Shown piece after piece: positions 1 through 7,732 of a DNA stretch of 14,087 bases. The stretch is from positions 1-14,087 of the forward strand of contig JAHEYM010000048.1 in the NCBI GenBank assembly GCA_023251595.1, in the 5' to 3' direction. A program made the position numbers and the translations under genes. The stretch is from Bacteroidota bacterium (GTDB taxonomy: Bacteria; Bacteroidota; Bacteroidia; AKYH767-A; JABDAW01). The notes below the pieces were generated by a model. That model worked only from the letters and a program-made list of their open reading frames with translations, was not told the origin of the DNA and did no database searches. How positions within the stretch are numbered: the stretch's first letter is position 1; every line of letters begins with the position of its first letter.

Positions 1-527
1 ATGGAGGAATGATCGTCACAAATAATCAGGAACTTAATGAAAAATTACGTTTGCTGAGAATGTATGGAATGACGGATTACAACCATATAAAAATAAACGG
101 CATAAACAGCAGACTCGATGAATTGCAGGCGGCGATATTAAGAGTTAAACTGATTCACCTTGAGGAAATGAACCGGAAGAGAAATGCTATCGCGGATTAT
201 TATCGTCAATCTTTGAGAGAAGATTATTTTATTCATCAAAAGATAACTGAAGGCAATTTTTCAAATTATCATCAGTTCGTGTCTCGATTGCTCGTGAACC
301 GGGAAAAACTAATGAATTATCTCGATGCCAATAAAATCCAAACCAATATTTATTATTTGCTGCCTCTTCACTTGCAGGAAGCAAATAAATTTCTCGGTTA
401 CCGAAAAGGAGATTTCCCGATAGCGGAAAAACTTTGTGATGAAGTAATTGCCTTGACTATGTACCCGGAGTTGGATATCAATATTCAGAAAAAAGTAATA
501 GATACAATTAATAATTTTGCAGAATGA
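1..527 (+). CDS. Sugar-nucleotide aminotransferase, DegT/DnrJ/EryC1/StrS family (5'-truncated)
   Basis: This is the C-terminal half of a PLP-dependent aminotransferase that puts an amino group on a keto-sugar nucleotide. The reading frame is open to the window edge: the codons before the first ATG (position 9) give Gly-Gly, continuing the family motif GDGGMIVTN, so that ATG is internal and the true start lies upstream. About 174 residues are visible of the usual 360-380. Recognisable family blocks are LLRMYG, NSRLDELQAAILRVKL, PLHLQEA, LGYRKGDFPIAEKL and MYPEL. The PLP-binding lysine lies upstream of the window. The block before PLHLQ reads NIYYLL where relatives usually have IHYP. The stop overlaps the next start (ATGA, 524-527), which points to translational coupling with an N-acyltransferase. 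That pairing fits WbpE (3-amino uronic acid) or FdtB/QdtB (3-amino-3,6-dideoxyhexose); the fragment does not decide between them. Confidence 0.93.
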   Translation, partial: GGMIVTNNQELNEKLRLLRMYGMTDYNHIKINGINSRLDELQAAILRVKLIHLEEMNRKRNAIADYYRQSLREDYFIHQKITEGNFSNYHQFVSRLLVNREKLMNYLDANKIQTNIYYLLPLHLQEANKFLGYRKGDFPIAEKLCDEVIALTMYPELDINIQKKVIDTINNFAE

Positions 528-1018
528 TTGATAAAGATGTTGTTCTAGGAAAAGGAGTAAAAATATTTAATTCTGACCAGGTAAATATTTTCGGTTGCGT
601 AATCGGCGATAATAGTTTCGTTGGTCCTTTTGTGGAAATAACAAGAAATACAATTATTGGGAAAAACTGTATTGTTGAAAGTCATTCCTTCCTTTGTGAT
701 TCTGTTATTTTAGAGGATAATGTTTTTATCGGGCATGGAGCCATGTTCACAAATGACCTGTACCCGATGGTCGGAATGCATGTACAATATCTGAAAACTA
801 TTGTAAAAGCCGGAGCATCTATTGGAACAAATTCAACGATTGTCGCAGGAGTTACCATCGGAAAAAATTCTGTGGTGGGAGCGGGTGCAGTAGTGACAAA
901 AGATGTGGAAGATTATTCCATCTATGCTGGAAACCCGGCGAAACTTCTAAAACGATTCAACTCGAAGGAGGAAATAATTGCCTATTTCCGAAGTAAACAA
1001 AAGCTTTCTGAAAAGTAA
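524..1018 (+). CDS. Left-handed beta-helix sugar N-acyltransferase (WbpD/FdtC-like)
   Basis: Predicted cytoplasmic acyl-CoA-dependent N-acetyltransferase acting on the aminosugar nucleotide made by the preceding aminotransferase. The 164-residue protein is almost entirely hexapeptide repeats of the [LIV]-G-x4 type, for example IGDNSFVG (27-34), IGKNCI (45-50), LEDNVFIG (63-70), IGTNSTIVAGVTIG (100-113) and KNSVVGAGAVV (114-124). It ends with the NPAK cap (137-140) typical of these enzymes. The FTNDLYP segment (75-81) matches the FTN(D/V)..P loop of the WbpD/WlbB and FdtC/QdtC acetyltransferases. Length fits the shorter members. The start overlaps the aminotransferase stop, so the two genes are probably coupled. 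The exact sugar cannot be read from the sequence: UDP-GlcNAc3NA uronic acid and dTDP-3-amino-3,6-dideoxyhexose are the main options. Confidence 0.88.
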   Translation: MIDKDVVLGKGVKIFNSDQVNIFGCVIGDNSFVGPFVEITRNTIIGKNCIVESHSFLCDSVILEDNVFIGHGAMFTNDLYPMVGMHVQYLKTIVKAGASIGTNSTIVAGVTIGKNSVVGAGAVVTKDVEDYSIYAGNPAKLLKRFNSKEEIIAYFRSKQKLSEK

Positions 1019-1092
1019 AAATAAATATTCAACCTGAGACATAAAGTTAAAGATCAAATAAATATATCCGGAGTGATCTCTGATAATTAAAA

Positions 1093-2280
1093 ATGAAAGT
1101 TGCCATCATCACAAATACTTGTTATGAAGAAATTATCCCCCTCGCAAAGTATTTGTCGGCTGATATTGATGTCGACCTGTTTTCAATTGTTTCCGGAAGT
1201 GGTGCGGGTAAAGAATTGTTATTTGAGAAGGATGACCTTTGGAAAAAAGAGAGATATGGTTTAGTCCTTGACATCAATAAAAAAAAGTACATAGTTGACG
1301 AATTCAATAATTATGTGGATTCCGGTTTCGATATGCATGCTGTATATTTTAAGAGTCTTGCATATTTTCATCCCAAAAACTTTTATGTCATTAGGAATTT
1401 TATTAATTATCTGAGGAATGAAAAATATGAATTAATCCATTTCAATACCAACACGCAACTTATATTTTTTGTAAAATATTATTTGCCTTCCATTCCAATT
1501 GTGATAACTATCCACGATCCTTTACCACATCTTGGTGAGAAAAAAAAACCCTTTGCCTTTTTAAATAGATTCACGTCGAGATTGAAAAATGCGACATACA
1601 TCCTGCACTCCAACTATTCACTTTCCATATTTGACACAATTAATAAAAACAGATCAAAGAGATTTATGATTCCATTTGGCAATCATGAATGGCTTTTTGA
1701 ATATAAAAAAGAGAACAGTGAACGTAAATACGGATTAATTTTGTTTATCGGGCGTATTTCAAAATACAAAGGAATCGAGGTGCTTTTACAATCATTCAGG
1801 GAGGTAAAGGGAAATATTCCTGATGCACATCTGATAATTGCGGGAAATGGAAATTATTGGTTTGATTACTCAGAATTCGTACGTAAGGATGGAGTGGAAA
1901 TAATAAACCGGTATATTCCAAACAATGAGATCGTCAAATTAATAGGGGAAGCTCATCTTGTTGTCTTGCCATACTTGGAGGCGACTCAAAGTGGTGTGGT
2001 ATCAACGGTTTTCACTTTCTGCAAACCAATTGTTGCAACAAGAACTGGCGGTATTCCCGAAGTTGTAATAAATGCCAAAACCGGATTATTGGCTGAACCC
2101 AACAACAGCATGGAATTAGCAAATGAAATAATTCATATTTTAAAGTCAGAAGCCCTATATAATAATATGGTGCTCAATATAAGCTCGATGTTCAATGAAG
2201 GTGAGTTATCATGGCATGAAATTTCAAAAAAAACAATAGAAGTATATTTTAATGTCCTCAACAAAGTGAAAACGAATTGA
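1093..2280 (+). CDS. Glycosyltransferase, GT4 family (GT-B fold)
   Basis: Predicted cytoplasmic, membrane-associated glycosyltransferase that adds one sugar to the lipid-linked repeat unit. The 395-residue protein has the GT-B layout: an N-terminal acceptor domain beginning MKVAIITNT, then a nucleotide-sugar-binding domain opening with FIGRISKYKG (218-227) and PDAHLIIAGNG. The donor-site region reads LEATQSGVVSTVFTFCKPIV, followed by ATRTGGIPEVV. The usual E-x7-E motif is not intact; the EATQSGV form (from residue 296) is one I associate with a GT4 subgroup rather than with damage. The 74 bases upstream hold no Bacteroidota-type promoter that I can see, so it is probably cotranscribed with the acyltransferase. 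The linkage and sugar are not predictable. The family call is secure; the specificity is unknown. Confidence 0.9.
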   Translation: MKVAIITNTCYEEIIPLAKYLSADIDVDLFSIVSGSGAGKELLFEKDDLWKKERYGLVLDINKKKYIVDEFNNYVDSGFDMHAVYFKSLAYFHPKNFYVIRNFINYLRNEKYELIHFNTNTQLIFFVKYYLPSIPIVITIHDPLPHLGEKKKPFAFLNRFTSRLKNATYILHSNYSLSIFDTINKNRSKRFMIPFGNHEWLFEYKKENSERKYGLILFIGRISKYKGIEVLLQSFREVKGNIPDAHLIIAGNGNYWFDYSEFVRKDGVEIINRYIPNNEIVKLIGEAHLVVLPYLEATQSGVVSTVFTFCKPIVATRTGGIPEVVINAKTGLLAEPNNSMELANEIIHILKSEALYNNMVLNISSMFNEGELSWHEISKKTIEVYFNVLNKVKTN

Positions 2281-2296
2281 AACCGGTGGTAAGTTT

Positions 2297-4144
2297 ATGT
2301 GCGGAATCGCAGGAAAAATAAATTTTAATAAAAGTAAAAGTGTTGAAAGTCATGAGCTAAAACGAATGACGGATTCAATCAGTCATCGAGGTCCAGACGA
2401 CGAGGGTCAATTTATTGATGGAAATGTCGGTTTGGGTTTCAGAAGATTGAGTATAATTGATTTGGAATCGGGTCATCAGCCATTATCAGATGCACACGGT
2501 AACTATTGGATAACTTTTAATGGAGAAATTTTTAATTTTAAAGAACTCAGGGAAGATCTTATTAAGAAGGGGTATGATTTCAGAACTAATTCTGATACAG
2601 AAGTCATCGTAAATTTATATGCTGAATATAAAGAGCGATGTGTCGGATTCTTAAGGGGAATGTTCGCTTTTGTAATTTGGGATAAGACCAGGAAGGAGCT
2701 TTTCGGTGCACGCGACCGGTTCGGAATTAAACCATTCCATTATTACATCGATGAGGAAAAATTTGTTTGGGGTTCAGAAATTAAAGCAATCATAGCTTCA
2801 GATAATATCAAACGGGAAATCAGTATTGAGGCGCTTGATTCGTATTTTGCTTATGGATATATTCAAAGGGAACATTCTATTTTCATGCAAATAAAAAAAT
2901 TACTTCCTGGCCACTATTTTATCTTAAAATGTTTTGAAGAAAAGAAATTAATTACTCAGCAATATTGGAAGATTTTGTTTGAACCTGATTATTCAAAATC
3001 AGAAGCGTATTGGAAAGAAGCTATCTATGATTCGCTGAATGAAGCCGTCAGGATGCGGTTGATAAGTGATGTTCCACTTGGTGCATTTTTGAGTGGGGGT
3101 ATAGATTCAAGTACGGTCGTTGCTTTAATGTGCAGGAATTCGGGTACACGGGTAAAAACATTTTCAATCGGATTTAATGAAGAGAAATACAACGAATTAA
3201 AATATGCCCGTCAGGTTGCAGAAATGTATAATACTGACCACCATGAGTTAATTATTGAACCCGAATCGATAGAATTATTACCCGGATTAGTGCGAGCTTA
3301 CGATGAACCATTTGCAGACAGTTCAGCTATTCCAACATATTACGTCTCAAAATTCACGAGAGCGTATGTAACAGTTGCATTATCAGGTGACGGCGGTGAC
3401 GAATTATTTGCAGGGTATAAAGCCTATTCCAAAATGATTGCTTTAAACAAATCCGCCATAAACAGCAGCCTCTTCTTTGGCACGCTTAATAAATTAATTC
3501 CGGAATATATGTACGGAAAAGGAACCACTTACTACTTATCAAAGGATAAAAAAAATATAGGTGCATACTTTTGTTTTTGGAAAGATTATGAGAGAAGAAA
3601 AATATTTAATCACCAAATAAGAAATTTCTTGGGAGACACTCAGGCTGAAAGTGAAAAATTAGAATTATTAAAATTATCGGAGGGAGAGTTTATCAGCCGC
3701 ATGCAGCAACTGGATATGCAAACCTATATGGTGGATGATATATTGACGAAAGTGGACCGGGCATCAATGATGAATTCGCTTGAAGCCAGAGTGCCTTTGC
3801 TGGATCACAAATTCGCGGAACTGAGCTTTACAATACCTTCACAATTGAAGATAAATGACACCAGCAAAAAATATCTATTAAAGGAGACTTTTAAAAACCT
3901 TTTGCCAGCAGGAGTTATGTCACACAAAAAACAGGGGTTTGCAGTTCCGCTTAATGTGTGGTTCAAAGGTGACTTGAGAGAATTCGCTGCAGACACGCTC
4001 AAAAACAGTCGTTATCTGTATGATTATTTAAATCCAGACTCCGTAAATAAAATATTAAAAAATCATCAGAAAGGGGTTCGCGATTATAGTCAAAAGATCT
4101 GGTCATTATTATTTTTAAACGAATGGTTGAACCAAAATAAATAG
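2297..4144 (+). CDS. asnB: AsnB-type glutamine-dependent asparagine synthetase / glycan-cluster amidotransferase
   Basis: Two-domain enzyme of 615 residues, a normal length for bacterial AsnB. The N-terminal class II glutaminase domain begins MCGIAG, so Cys2 is the nucleophile once Met1 is removed. It also carries SHRGPDDEG, RRLSIIDL, FNGEIFN and SDTEV, the glutamine-binding blocks. The synthetase domain has the ATP-pyrophosphatase loop SGGIDSS (266-272), LSGDGGDELFAGY, and the C-terminal blocks KVDRASM and EARVPLLD. Family chemistry is release of ammonia from glutamine and ATP-dependent formation of an amide through an adenylated carboxylate. In polysaccharide loci such copies (for example WbpS of P. 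aeruginosa O6) are thought to convert uronic acids to uronamides; its place between glycosyltransferases makes that plausible here, but an ordinary asparagine synthetase would look the same. It starts 17 bases after the upstream glycosyltransferase, in the same operon. Confidence 0.93.
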   Translation: MCGIAGKINFNKSKSVESHELKRMTDSISHRGPDDEGQFIDGNVGLGFRRLSIIDLESGHQPLSDAHGNYWITFNGEIFNFKELREDLIKKGYDFRTNSDTEVIVNLYAEYKERCVGFLRGMFAFVIWDKTRKELFGARDRFGIKPFHYYIDEEKFVWGSEIKAIIASDNIKREISIEALDSYFAYGYIQREHSIFMQIKKLLPGHYFILKCFEEKKLITQQYWKILFEPDYSKSEAYWKEAIYDSLNEAVRMRLISDVPLGAFLSGGIDSSTVVALMCRNSGTRVKTFSIGFNEEKYNELKYARQVAEMYNTDHHELIIEPESIELLPGLVRAYDEPFADSSAIPTYYVSKFTRAYVTVALSGDGGDELFAGYKAYSKMIALNKSAINSSLFFGTLNKLIPEYMYGKGTTYYLSKDKKNIGAYFCFWKDYERRKIFNHQIRNFLGDTQAESEKLELLKLSEGEFISRMQQLDMQTYMVDDILTKVDRASMMNSLEARVPLLDHKFAELSFTIPSQLKINDTSKKYLLKETFKNLLPAGVMSHKKQGFAVPLNVWFKGDLREFAADTLKNSRYLYDYLNPDSVNKILKNHQKGVRDYSQKIWSLLFLNEWLNQNK

Positions 4145-4147
4145 GAA

Positions 4148-5245
4148 ATGAAAATTCTTTTTTTTATAGGCTCATTGTCTGCCGGCGGCAAAGAACGACG
4201 GATGATTGAATTGCTCAGATACTTAAAAACGCATACTGATTTTAGCTTATTGGTTGTAGTCAGACAGGATCAGGTTGAATACCCTCTTTTCAACAAATTG
4301 GAAATACCATATATAAAATTAACTGAAAAGTATAGGAAAGGTGACAAAACGCTGCATTTTAAATTCCTGAAGATATGCAAAATATATAAACCTGATATTA
4401 TTCATACGTGGGGTTCAATGTCAGCATTTGTCTCGATTTTGGCACATTTGGTTTTAAGAATCCCTCATATAAACAGTCAAATTACCAATGCTCCGCCAAA
4501 AATCAAAAAATGGAGTTTGCGTAATTTACAGAATAGAATAAATTTCAGTTTTTCGAGTGTAATTCTTGCAAATTCGTATGCCGGACTTAAGGCTTACAAC
4601 GCCCCGTCAAAAAAAAGCAAAGTCATTTATAATGGTGTAGATCTGGAAAGATTTCGAAATCTCGTCGATTGCGAGGAGATTAAGAAAACTGTAGGGATCA
4701 AGACACGATTCTCCTTAATTATGGTTGCTTCTTTTATTAATTCTAAGAACTATAATTTATTTATTGATATTGCCAGACTTGTTCAATTATTAAGAAATGA
4801 TGTATCTTTCATCGCGGCCGGAGATGGTTATAATTTTGAATCCATTAAGCAGCGGGTTACGAACGAAGGGATTCCTAATATCATTCTGACCGGTAGAATC
4901 TCCTTTGTTGAACCGTTGATTAATTGTTGCGATATTGGTGTTCTCTTTTCTCCTCTTGGTGAAGGAATTTCGAATTCGATTATTGAATATATGGCACTTG
5001 GAAAACCTGTAATCGCAAGTGATATCGGCGGAACTAAAGAAATTGTTATCAGTGAAGTTAATGGTCATCTGGTTACAAATGAGTCGCCCTCAGAAATAGC
5101 AAACTTAATTGTTGACTTACTCAATGATGATGAGAAAAGAAAAAAATTGGGTGACGCAGGAAGAAAGTTAATAAACGAATCTTTTACTGCTGCCAGAATG
5201 GGTCGGGAATTTGAAAATGTCTATAAAACAGTCATTGATCACTGA
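4148..5245 (+). CDS. Glycosyltransferase, GT4 family
   Basis: GT-B fold retaining glycosyltransferase of 365 residues, a usual length for the family. The N-terminus MKILFFIGSLSAGGKERR is the classic GT4 opening with its glycine-rich acceptor-domain loop. Later blocks are DIIHTWGS, VIYNGVDLERF (end of the N-domain) and AAGDGYNFE. The donor-site E-x7-E motif is complete: Glu272 and Glu280 in GEGISNSIIEYMALGKPVIA, followed by SDIGGTKEIV. The gene begins three bases after the asnB stop, so it is translated from the same mRNA and probably coupled. It should act at the cytoplasmic face of the membrane in assembling the repeat unit. The donor and acceptor cannot be told from the sequence. Confidence 0.92.
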   Translation: MKILFFIGSLSAGGKERRMIELLRYLKTHTDFSLLVVVRQDQVEYPLFNKLEIPYIKLTEKYRKGDKTLHFKFLKICKIYKPDIIHTWGSMSAFVSILAHLVLRIPHINSQITNAPPKIKKWSLRNLQNRINFSFSSVILANSYAGLKAYNAPSKKSKVIYNGVDLERFRNLVDCEEIKKTVGIKTRFSLIMVASFINSKNYNLFIDIARLVQLLRNDVSFIAAGDGYNFESIKQRVTNEGIPNIILTGRISFVEPLINCCDIGVLFSPLGEGISNSIIEYMALGKPVIASDIGGTKEIVISEVNGHLVTNESPSEIANLIVDLLNDDEKRKKLGDAGRKLINESFTAARMGREFENVYKTVIDH

Positions 5246-5313
5246 AAATGAAATCCCGGCATCATAAAAAATAAAAACAACTCCGGTTTCGAAGTCTAAA
5301 AATTATTTAATTT

Positions 5314-6249
5314 ATGAAAGTATTATTCATCCGGAGCGGTAACAAAGGGTTGGATCCGATATCAACCAGACAAGGTAATTCTTTGCAAAAAGAGGGTATT
5401 ACAGTTGAGTTTTTTGAACTAATTGGCAAAGGAGTACTTGGTTATTTATCAAATATTAAAAGACTAAGAAGGTATATTAAATCTTATAATCCCGATGTGC
5501 TTCACTCGCACTATTCTTTTTCGGGATTTTTGACTTCACTGACTTTTACCCGAGTTCCTAAAGTAGTTTCATTAATGGGAAGCGATGTTCAGCGTCCAAG
5601 AAAACTTTTAAGAATTGCATTGTGGATTTTTATGTTTTTGTGGAAATCAACTATTGTAAAATCTGAAGAACTCTATATAAAGCTTGGAAATAAAAAGGCA
5701 CTGATAATTCCAAATGGCATAGACTTCAATAGTTTTTATCCCATAAATAAAACCGAGGCATGTGATCATTTGTCCTGGTCTAAAGAAAAAAAACATATTT
5801 TATTTGCGGCAGATCCGGAAAGGCCGGAAAAAAACTTTTTTCTTGCAGAATCAGCATTGGCACTCCTGAATGAAAAATTACACAATTTCGAGATTCATTA
5901 CCTTTCCAAAATTTCGATGGAAAATATAGTATATTATTATAATGCAGCAGACATCTTATTGTTAACTTCAACTTACGAAGGTTCACCGAACGTAATAAAA
6001 GAGGCAATGTCTTGTAATTGTCCGATCGTTGCAACTAATGTTGGCGATATAAAATGGATATTCGGACTGACTGAAGGCTGCTATCTCACTTCTTTTGATA
6101 CCCTGGATGTTTACGAAAAAATTTCTGAGGCTTTAATTTTTTCAGATAAGTTTAACAGAACGAATGGACGGGAAAGAATCACTCAACTTGGTCTTGATTC
6201 GGGAACGATCGCAAAACGTCTCATCGAAGTGTATGAAAAAGCTATTTAA
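5314..6249 (+). CDS. Short glycosyltransferase, GT4 family
   Basis: A third GT4-type enzyme, 311 residues, shorter than the usual 360-400. The N-terminal domain has VLHSHYSFSG and SLMGSDVQRP, the His/Asp-containing acceptor-side blocks. IIPNGIDFNSF closes that domain. The C-terminal domain opens with LFAADPERPEKNFFLAE, a variant of the usual GR...KG block. The catalytic-region E-x7-E is present (Glu222 and Glu230 in YEGSPNVIKEAMS), followed by CPIVATNVGDIKW. The shortness comes from compact linkers between these blocks; both Rossmann domains remain recognisable, so it is probably functional. It follows a 68-base gap with no clear promoter and is the last gene before a terminator-like hairpin and a strong promoter, so I take it as the end of the first transcription unit. 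Confidence 0.88.
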   Translation: MKVLFIRSGNKGLDPISTRQGNSLQKEGITVEFFELIGKGVLGYLSNIKRLRRYIKSYNPDVLHSHYSFSGFLTSLTFTRVPKVVSLMGSDVQRPRKLLRIALWIFMFLWKSTIVKSEELYIKLGNKKALIIPNGIDFNSFYPINKTEACDHLSWSKEKKHILFAADPERPEKNFFLAESALALLNEKLHNFEIHYLSKISMENIVYYYNAADILLLTSTYEGSPNVIKEAMSCNCPIVATNVGDIKWIFGLTEGCYLTSFDTLDVYEKISEALIFSDKFNRTNGRERITQLGLDSGTIAKRLIEVYEKAI

Positions 6250-6251
6250 AT

Positions 6252-6290
6252 CTGATTCATATCTTAATCATAATCAGCACTTTATTTTTT
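6252..6290 (+). terminator. Weak terminator-like hairpin after the third glycosyltransferase
   Basis: A six-base inverted repeat, CTGATT (6252-6257) and AATCAG (6272-6277), is followed closely by a T-rich run (6281-6290, TTTATTTTTT). The stem is short and AT-rich with a 14-base loop, and an alternative TGATT/AATCA pairing is nested inside. Its place directly after a stop codon and upstream of a promoter is what makes it worth listing. It could be chance in AT-rich DNA. Confidence 0.3.
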
Positions 6291-6302
6291 CAATCTGTTC
6301 AT

Positions 6303-6333
6303 TTTGTTAGGTTGCTAAAGTTTTGTACCTTCG
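6303..6333 (+). promoter_or_regulatory. Bacteroidota-type promoter driving the hisH-hisF-wbpG group
   Basis: TTTG (6303-6306) and TACCTTCG (6326-6333) are separated by exactly 19 bases, matching the Bacteroidota consensus TTTG-N19-TANNTTTG except for C at the seventh position of the -7 box. Transcription should start around 6338-6341, giving a leader of about 20 bases before the hisH-like ATG at 6360. It lies in the largest gene-free gap between the first gene and the epimerase, so it probably opens an independent transcription unit for the amidation genes. Confidence 0.75.
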
Positions 6334-6359
6334 TTCGAAATTAGTGTTTAAAATCTATA

Positions 6360-6968
6360 ATGATAACAATTATCGACTATGGCGTCGGCAACATCAGATC
6401 CATTCAAAAAATATTTCAACGGATAGATATACCGGTTCAGATAACTTCCAATCATAAAGAAATTTTATCAGCAACAAAACTTTTATTACCCGGGGTAGGT
6501 CATTTTGCAAATGGTATGAAAAAACTTGAAGAATCTGGTCTGAAAGAAATATTAAATCAAAGAGTGTTGGAAGATAAAATTCCTATACTTGGAATTTGTT
6601 TAGGCATGCAATTAATGGCTAATCATAGCGAGGAAGGTGATGTTGAAGGATTGCGTTGGATTGACGCTGAAGTAAAAAAATTTAGGTTCACCCCGAATAC
6701 ATTAAAAATTCCGCACATGGGCTGGAATGGGGTGGAGCTGATCAAACAAACACCAATGACAAAGAATATTGAGAAGGAAGATATTTTTTATTTTGTTCAT
6801 TCATACTTTGTTTCCTGTAATAATTCCTCAGACATTATTTTTCAAACTACGTATGGGGATTCATTCGTATCCGGGTTCGAAAAGGAGAATATTATCGGTG
6901 TGCAATTTCACCCGGAAAAAAGTCACAGTAGTGGTATGAAGCTCCTTAAAAATTTATCAGATAAATAA
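6360..6968 (+). CDS. hisH: HisH-type glutamine amidotransferase for sugar amidination (HisH2-like)
   Basis: Class I glutamine amidotransferase, 202 residues, full length for HisH. The catalytic triad is visible: Cys80 in GICLGMQ, His184 and Glu186 in GVQFHPEKS. The oxyanion strand PGVG (44-47), the opening IIDYGVGN and the PHMGWN block (118-123) are specific to HisH among glutaminases. Family chemistry is hydrolysis of glutamine and delivery of ammonia into a bound HisF barrel. Here the next genes are a hisF-like gene lacking a cyclase residue and a wbpG-like amidotransferase, and no other histidine genes are present. I therefore infer a role in feeding ammonia to sugar amidination, as with hisH2 of P. 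aeruginosa O5, rather than in histidine synthesis. It is the first gene after the promoter at 6303-6333. Confidence 0.92.
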   Translation: MITIIDYGVGNIRSIQKIFQRIDIPVQITSNHKEILSATKLLLPGVGHFANGMKKLEESGLKEILNQRVLEDKIPILGICLGMQLMANHSEEGDVEGLRWIDAEVKKFRFTPNTLKIPHMGWNGVELIKQTPMTKNIEKEDIFYFVHSYFVSCNNSSDIIFQTTYGDSFVSGFEKENIIGVQFHPEKSHSSGMKLLKNLSDK

Positions 6969-6972
6969 TCCG

Positions 6973-7731
6973 ATGTTCCGACCAAGAGTAATACCAGTGC
7001 TGCTGTTAAAAGGACAAGGATTGATAAAGACCATCAATTTCGATAAGCATCGTTACATCGGAGATCCAATTAATGCAGTTAAATTATTCAACGATCTGGA
7101 AGTGGATGAACTGGTGTTTCTGGATATATTGGCTTCAAAAGAAAAAAGAACTATTTCAATCGATATGGTAAAACAAATCGGTGATGAAGCCTATATGCCT
7201 TTTGGTGTGGGTGGCGGGATCAGTACAACAAAAGATGCTCTTGCGTTAATTAACGCAGGTGCAGAAAAAATAATATTAAATACTGCATTCGTGAAAACTC
7301 CGGAATTGGTATCGGAATTGGCCGCTTTACTAGGTAGTCAAAGTGTTGTTGTGTCGATTGATGTCAAAAAAAATTGGTTGGGAAAGTATCAGGCATATAT
7401 TAACGGCGGTCGTGAAAAAGTAATGGAAGCCCCCGTAGACCTCGCCAGAAAAGCAGAACAATTAGGTGCGGGAGAAATTATTATAAATAGCATTTCACAT
7501 GATGGAATGATGCAAGGATACGATTTGGATATTATTCGGCAAATTTCATCAGTAGTCAATATTCCAATCGTCGCGTGTGGTGGAGCGGGAAAACTAGCTC
7601 ATATGCGTGACGCCATATCCGGTGGTGCACATGCTGTGGCCGCCGGAAGTATGTTCGTATATCATGGTGCCAGAAATGCTGTTCTGGTGAATTATCCGGA
7701 AAAAAAAGAATTGCTTAACAATTTCAGTTAA
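6973..7731 (+). CDS. hisF: HisF-like ammonia-channel subunit lacking a cyclase catalytic Asp (HisF2-like)
   Basis: A (beta/alpha)8 barrel of the HisF family, 252 residues, full length. Numbering aligns with Thermotoga HisF over the first 130 residues. The catalytic Asp11 of the IGP cyclase (CLDVKDG) is Leu11 here (PVLLLKG), while Asp130 (VSIDVKK) remains. The phosphate-site blocks GVGGGIS and ACGGAGK remain, as do the ammonia-gate residues Arg5, Glu46, Lys99 and Glu168 (Glu167 in Thermotoga). Loss of Asp11 should abolish the lyase/cyclase step but leave ammonia transfer from HisH possible. This pattern fits the HisF2-type proteins of polysaccharide loci, which support WbpG-like amidotransferases. 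The gene starts 4 bases after hisH and ends 1 base before the wbpG-like gene, which suggests equal expression of a three-part complex. Confidence 0.92.
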   Translation: MFRPRVIPVLLLKGQGLIKTINFDKHRYIGDPINAVKLFNDLEVDELVFLDILASKEKRTISIDMVKQIGDEAYMPFGVGGGISTTKDALALINAGAEKIILNTAFVKTPELVSELAALLGSQSVVVSIDVKKNWLGKYQAYINGGREKVMEAPVDLARKAEQLGAGEIIINSISHDGMMQGYDLDIIRQISSVVNIPIVACGGAGKLAHMRDAISGGAHAVAAGSMFVYHGARNAVLVNYPEKKELLNNFS

Positions 7732-7732
7732 T

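Noticed and set aside
9..527. ATG at position 9 as the true start of the first gene
   Set aside because: The frame continues upstream with Gly-Gly, matching the internal GDGGMIVTN motif of the aminotransferase family; a 172-residue protein would lack the PLP lysine.
1019..1092. Promoter in the gap before the first GT4 gene
   Set aside because: No TANNTTTG or TTTG-N19 pair could be found in this AT-rich stretch.
6360..7731. hisH and hisF as part of a histidine operon
   Set aside because: No other his genes are nearby, HisF lacks Asp11, and a WbpG-like gene follows by one base; the polysaccharide HisH2/HisF2 role fits better.
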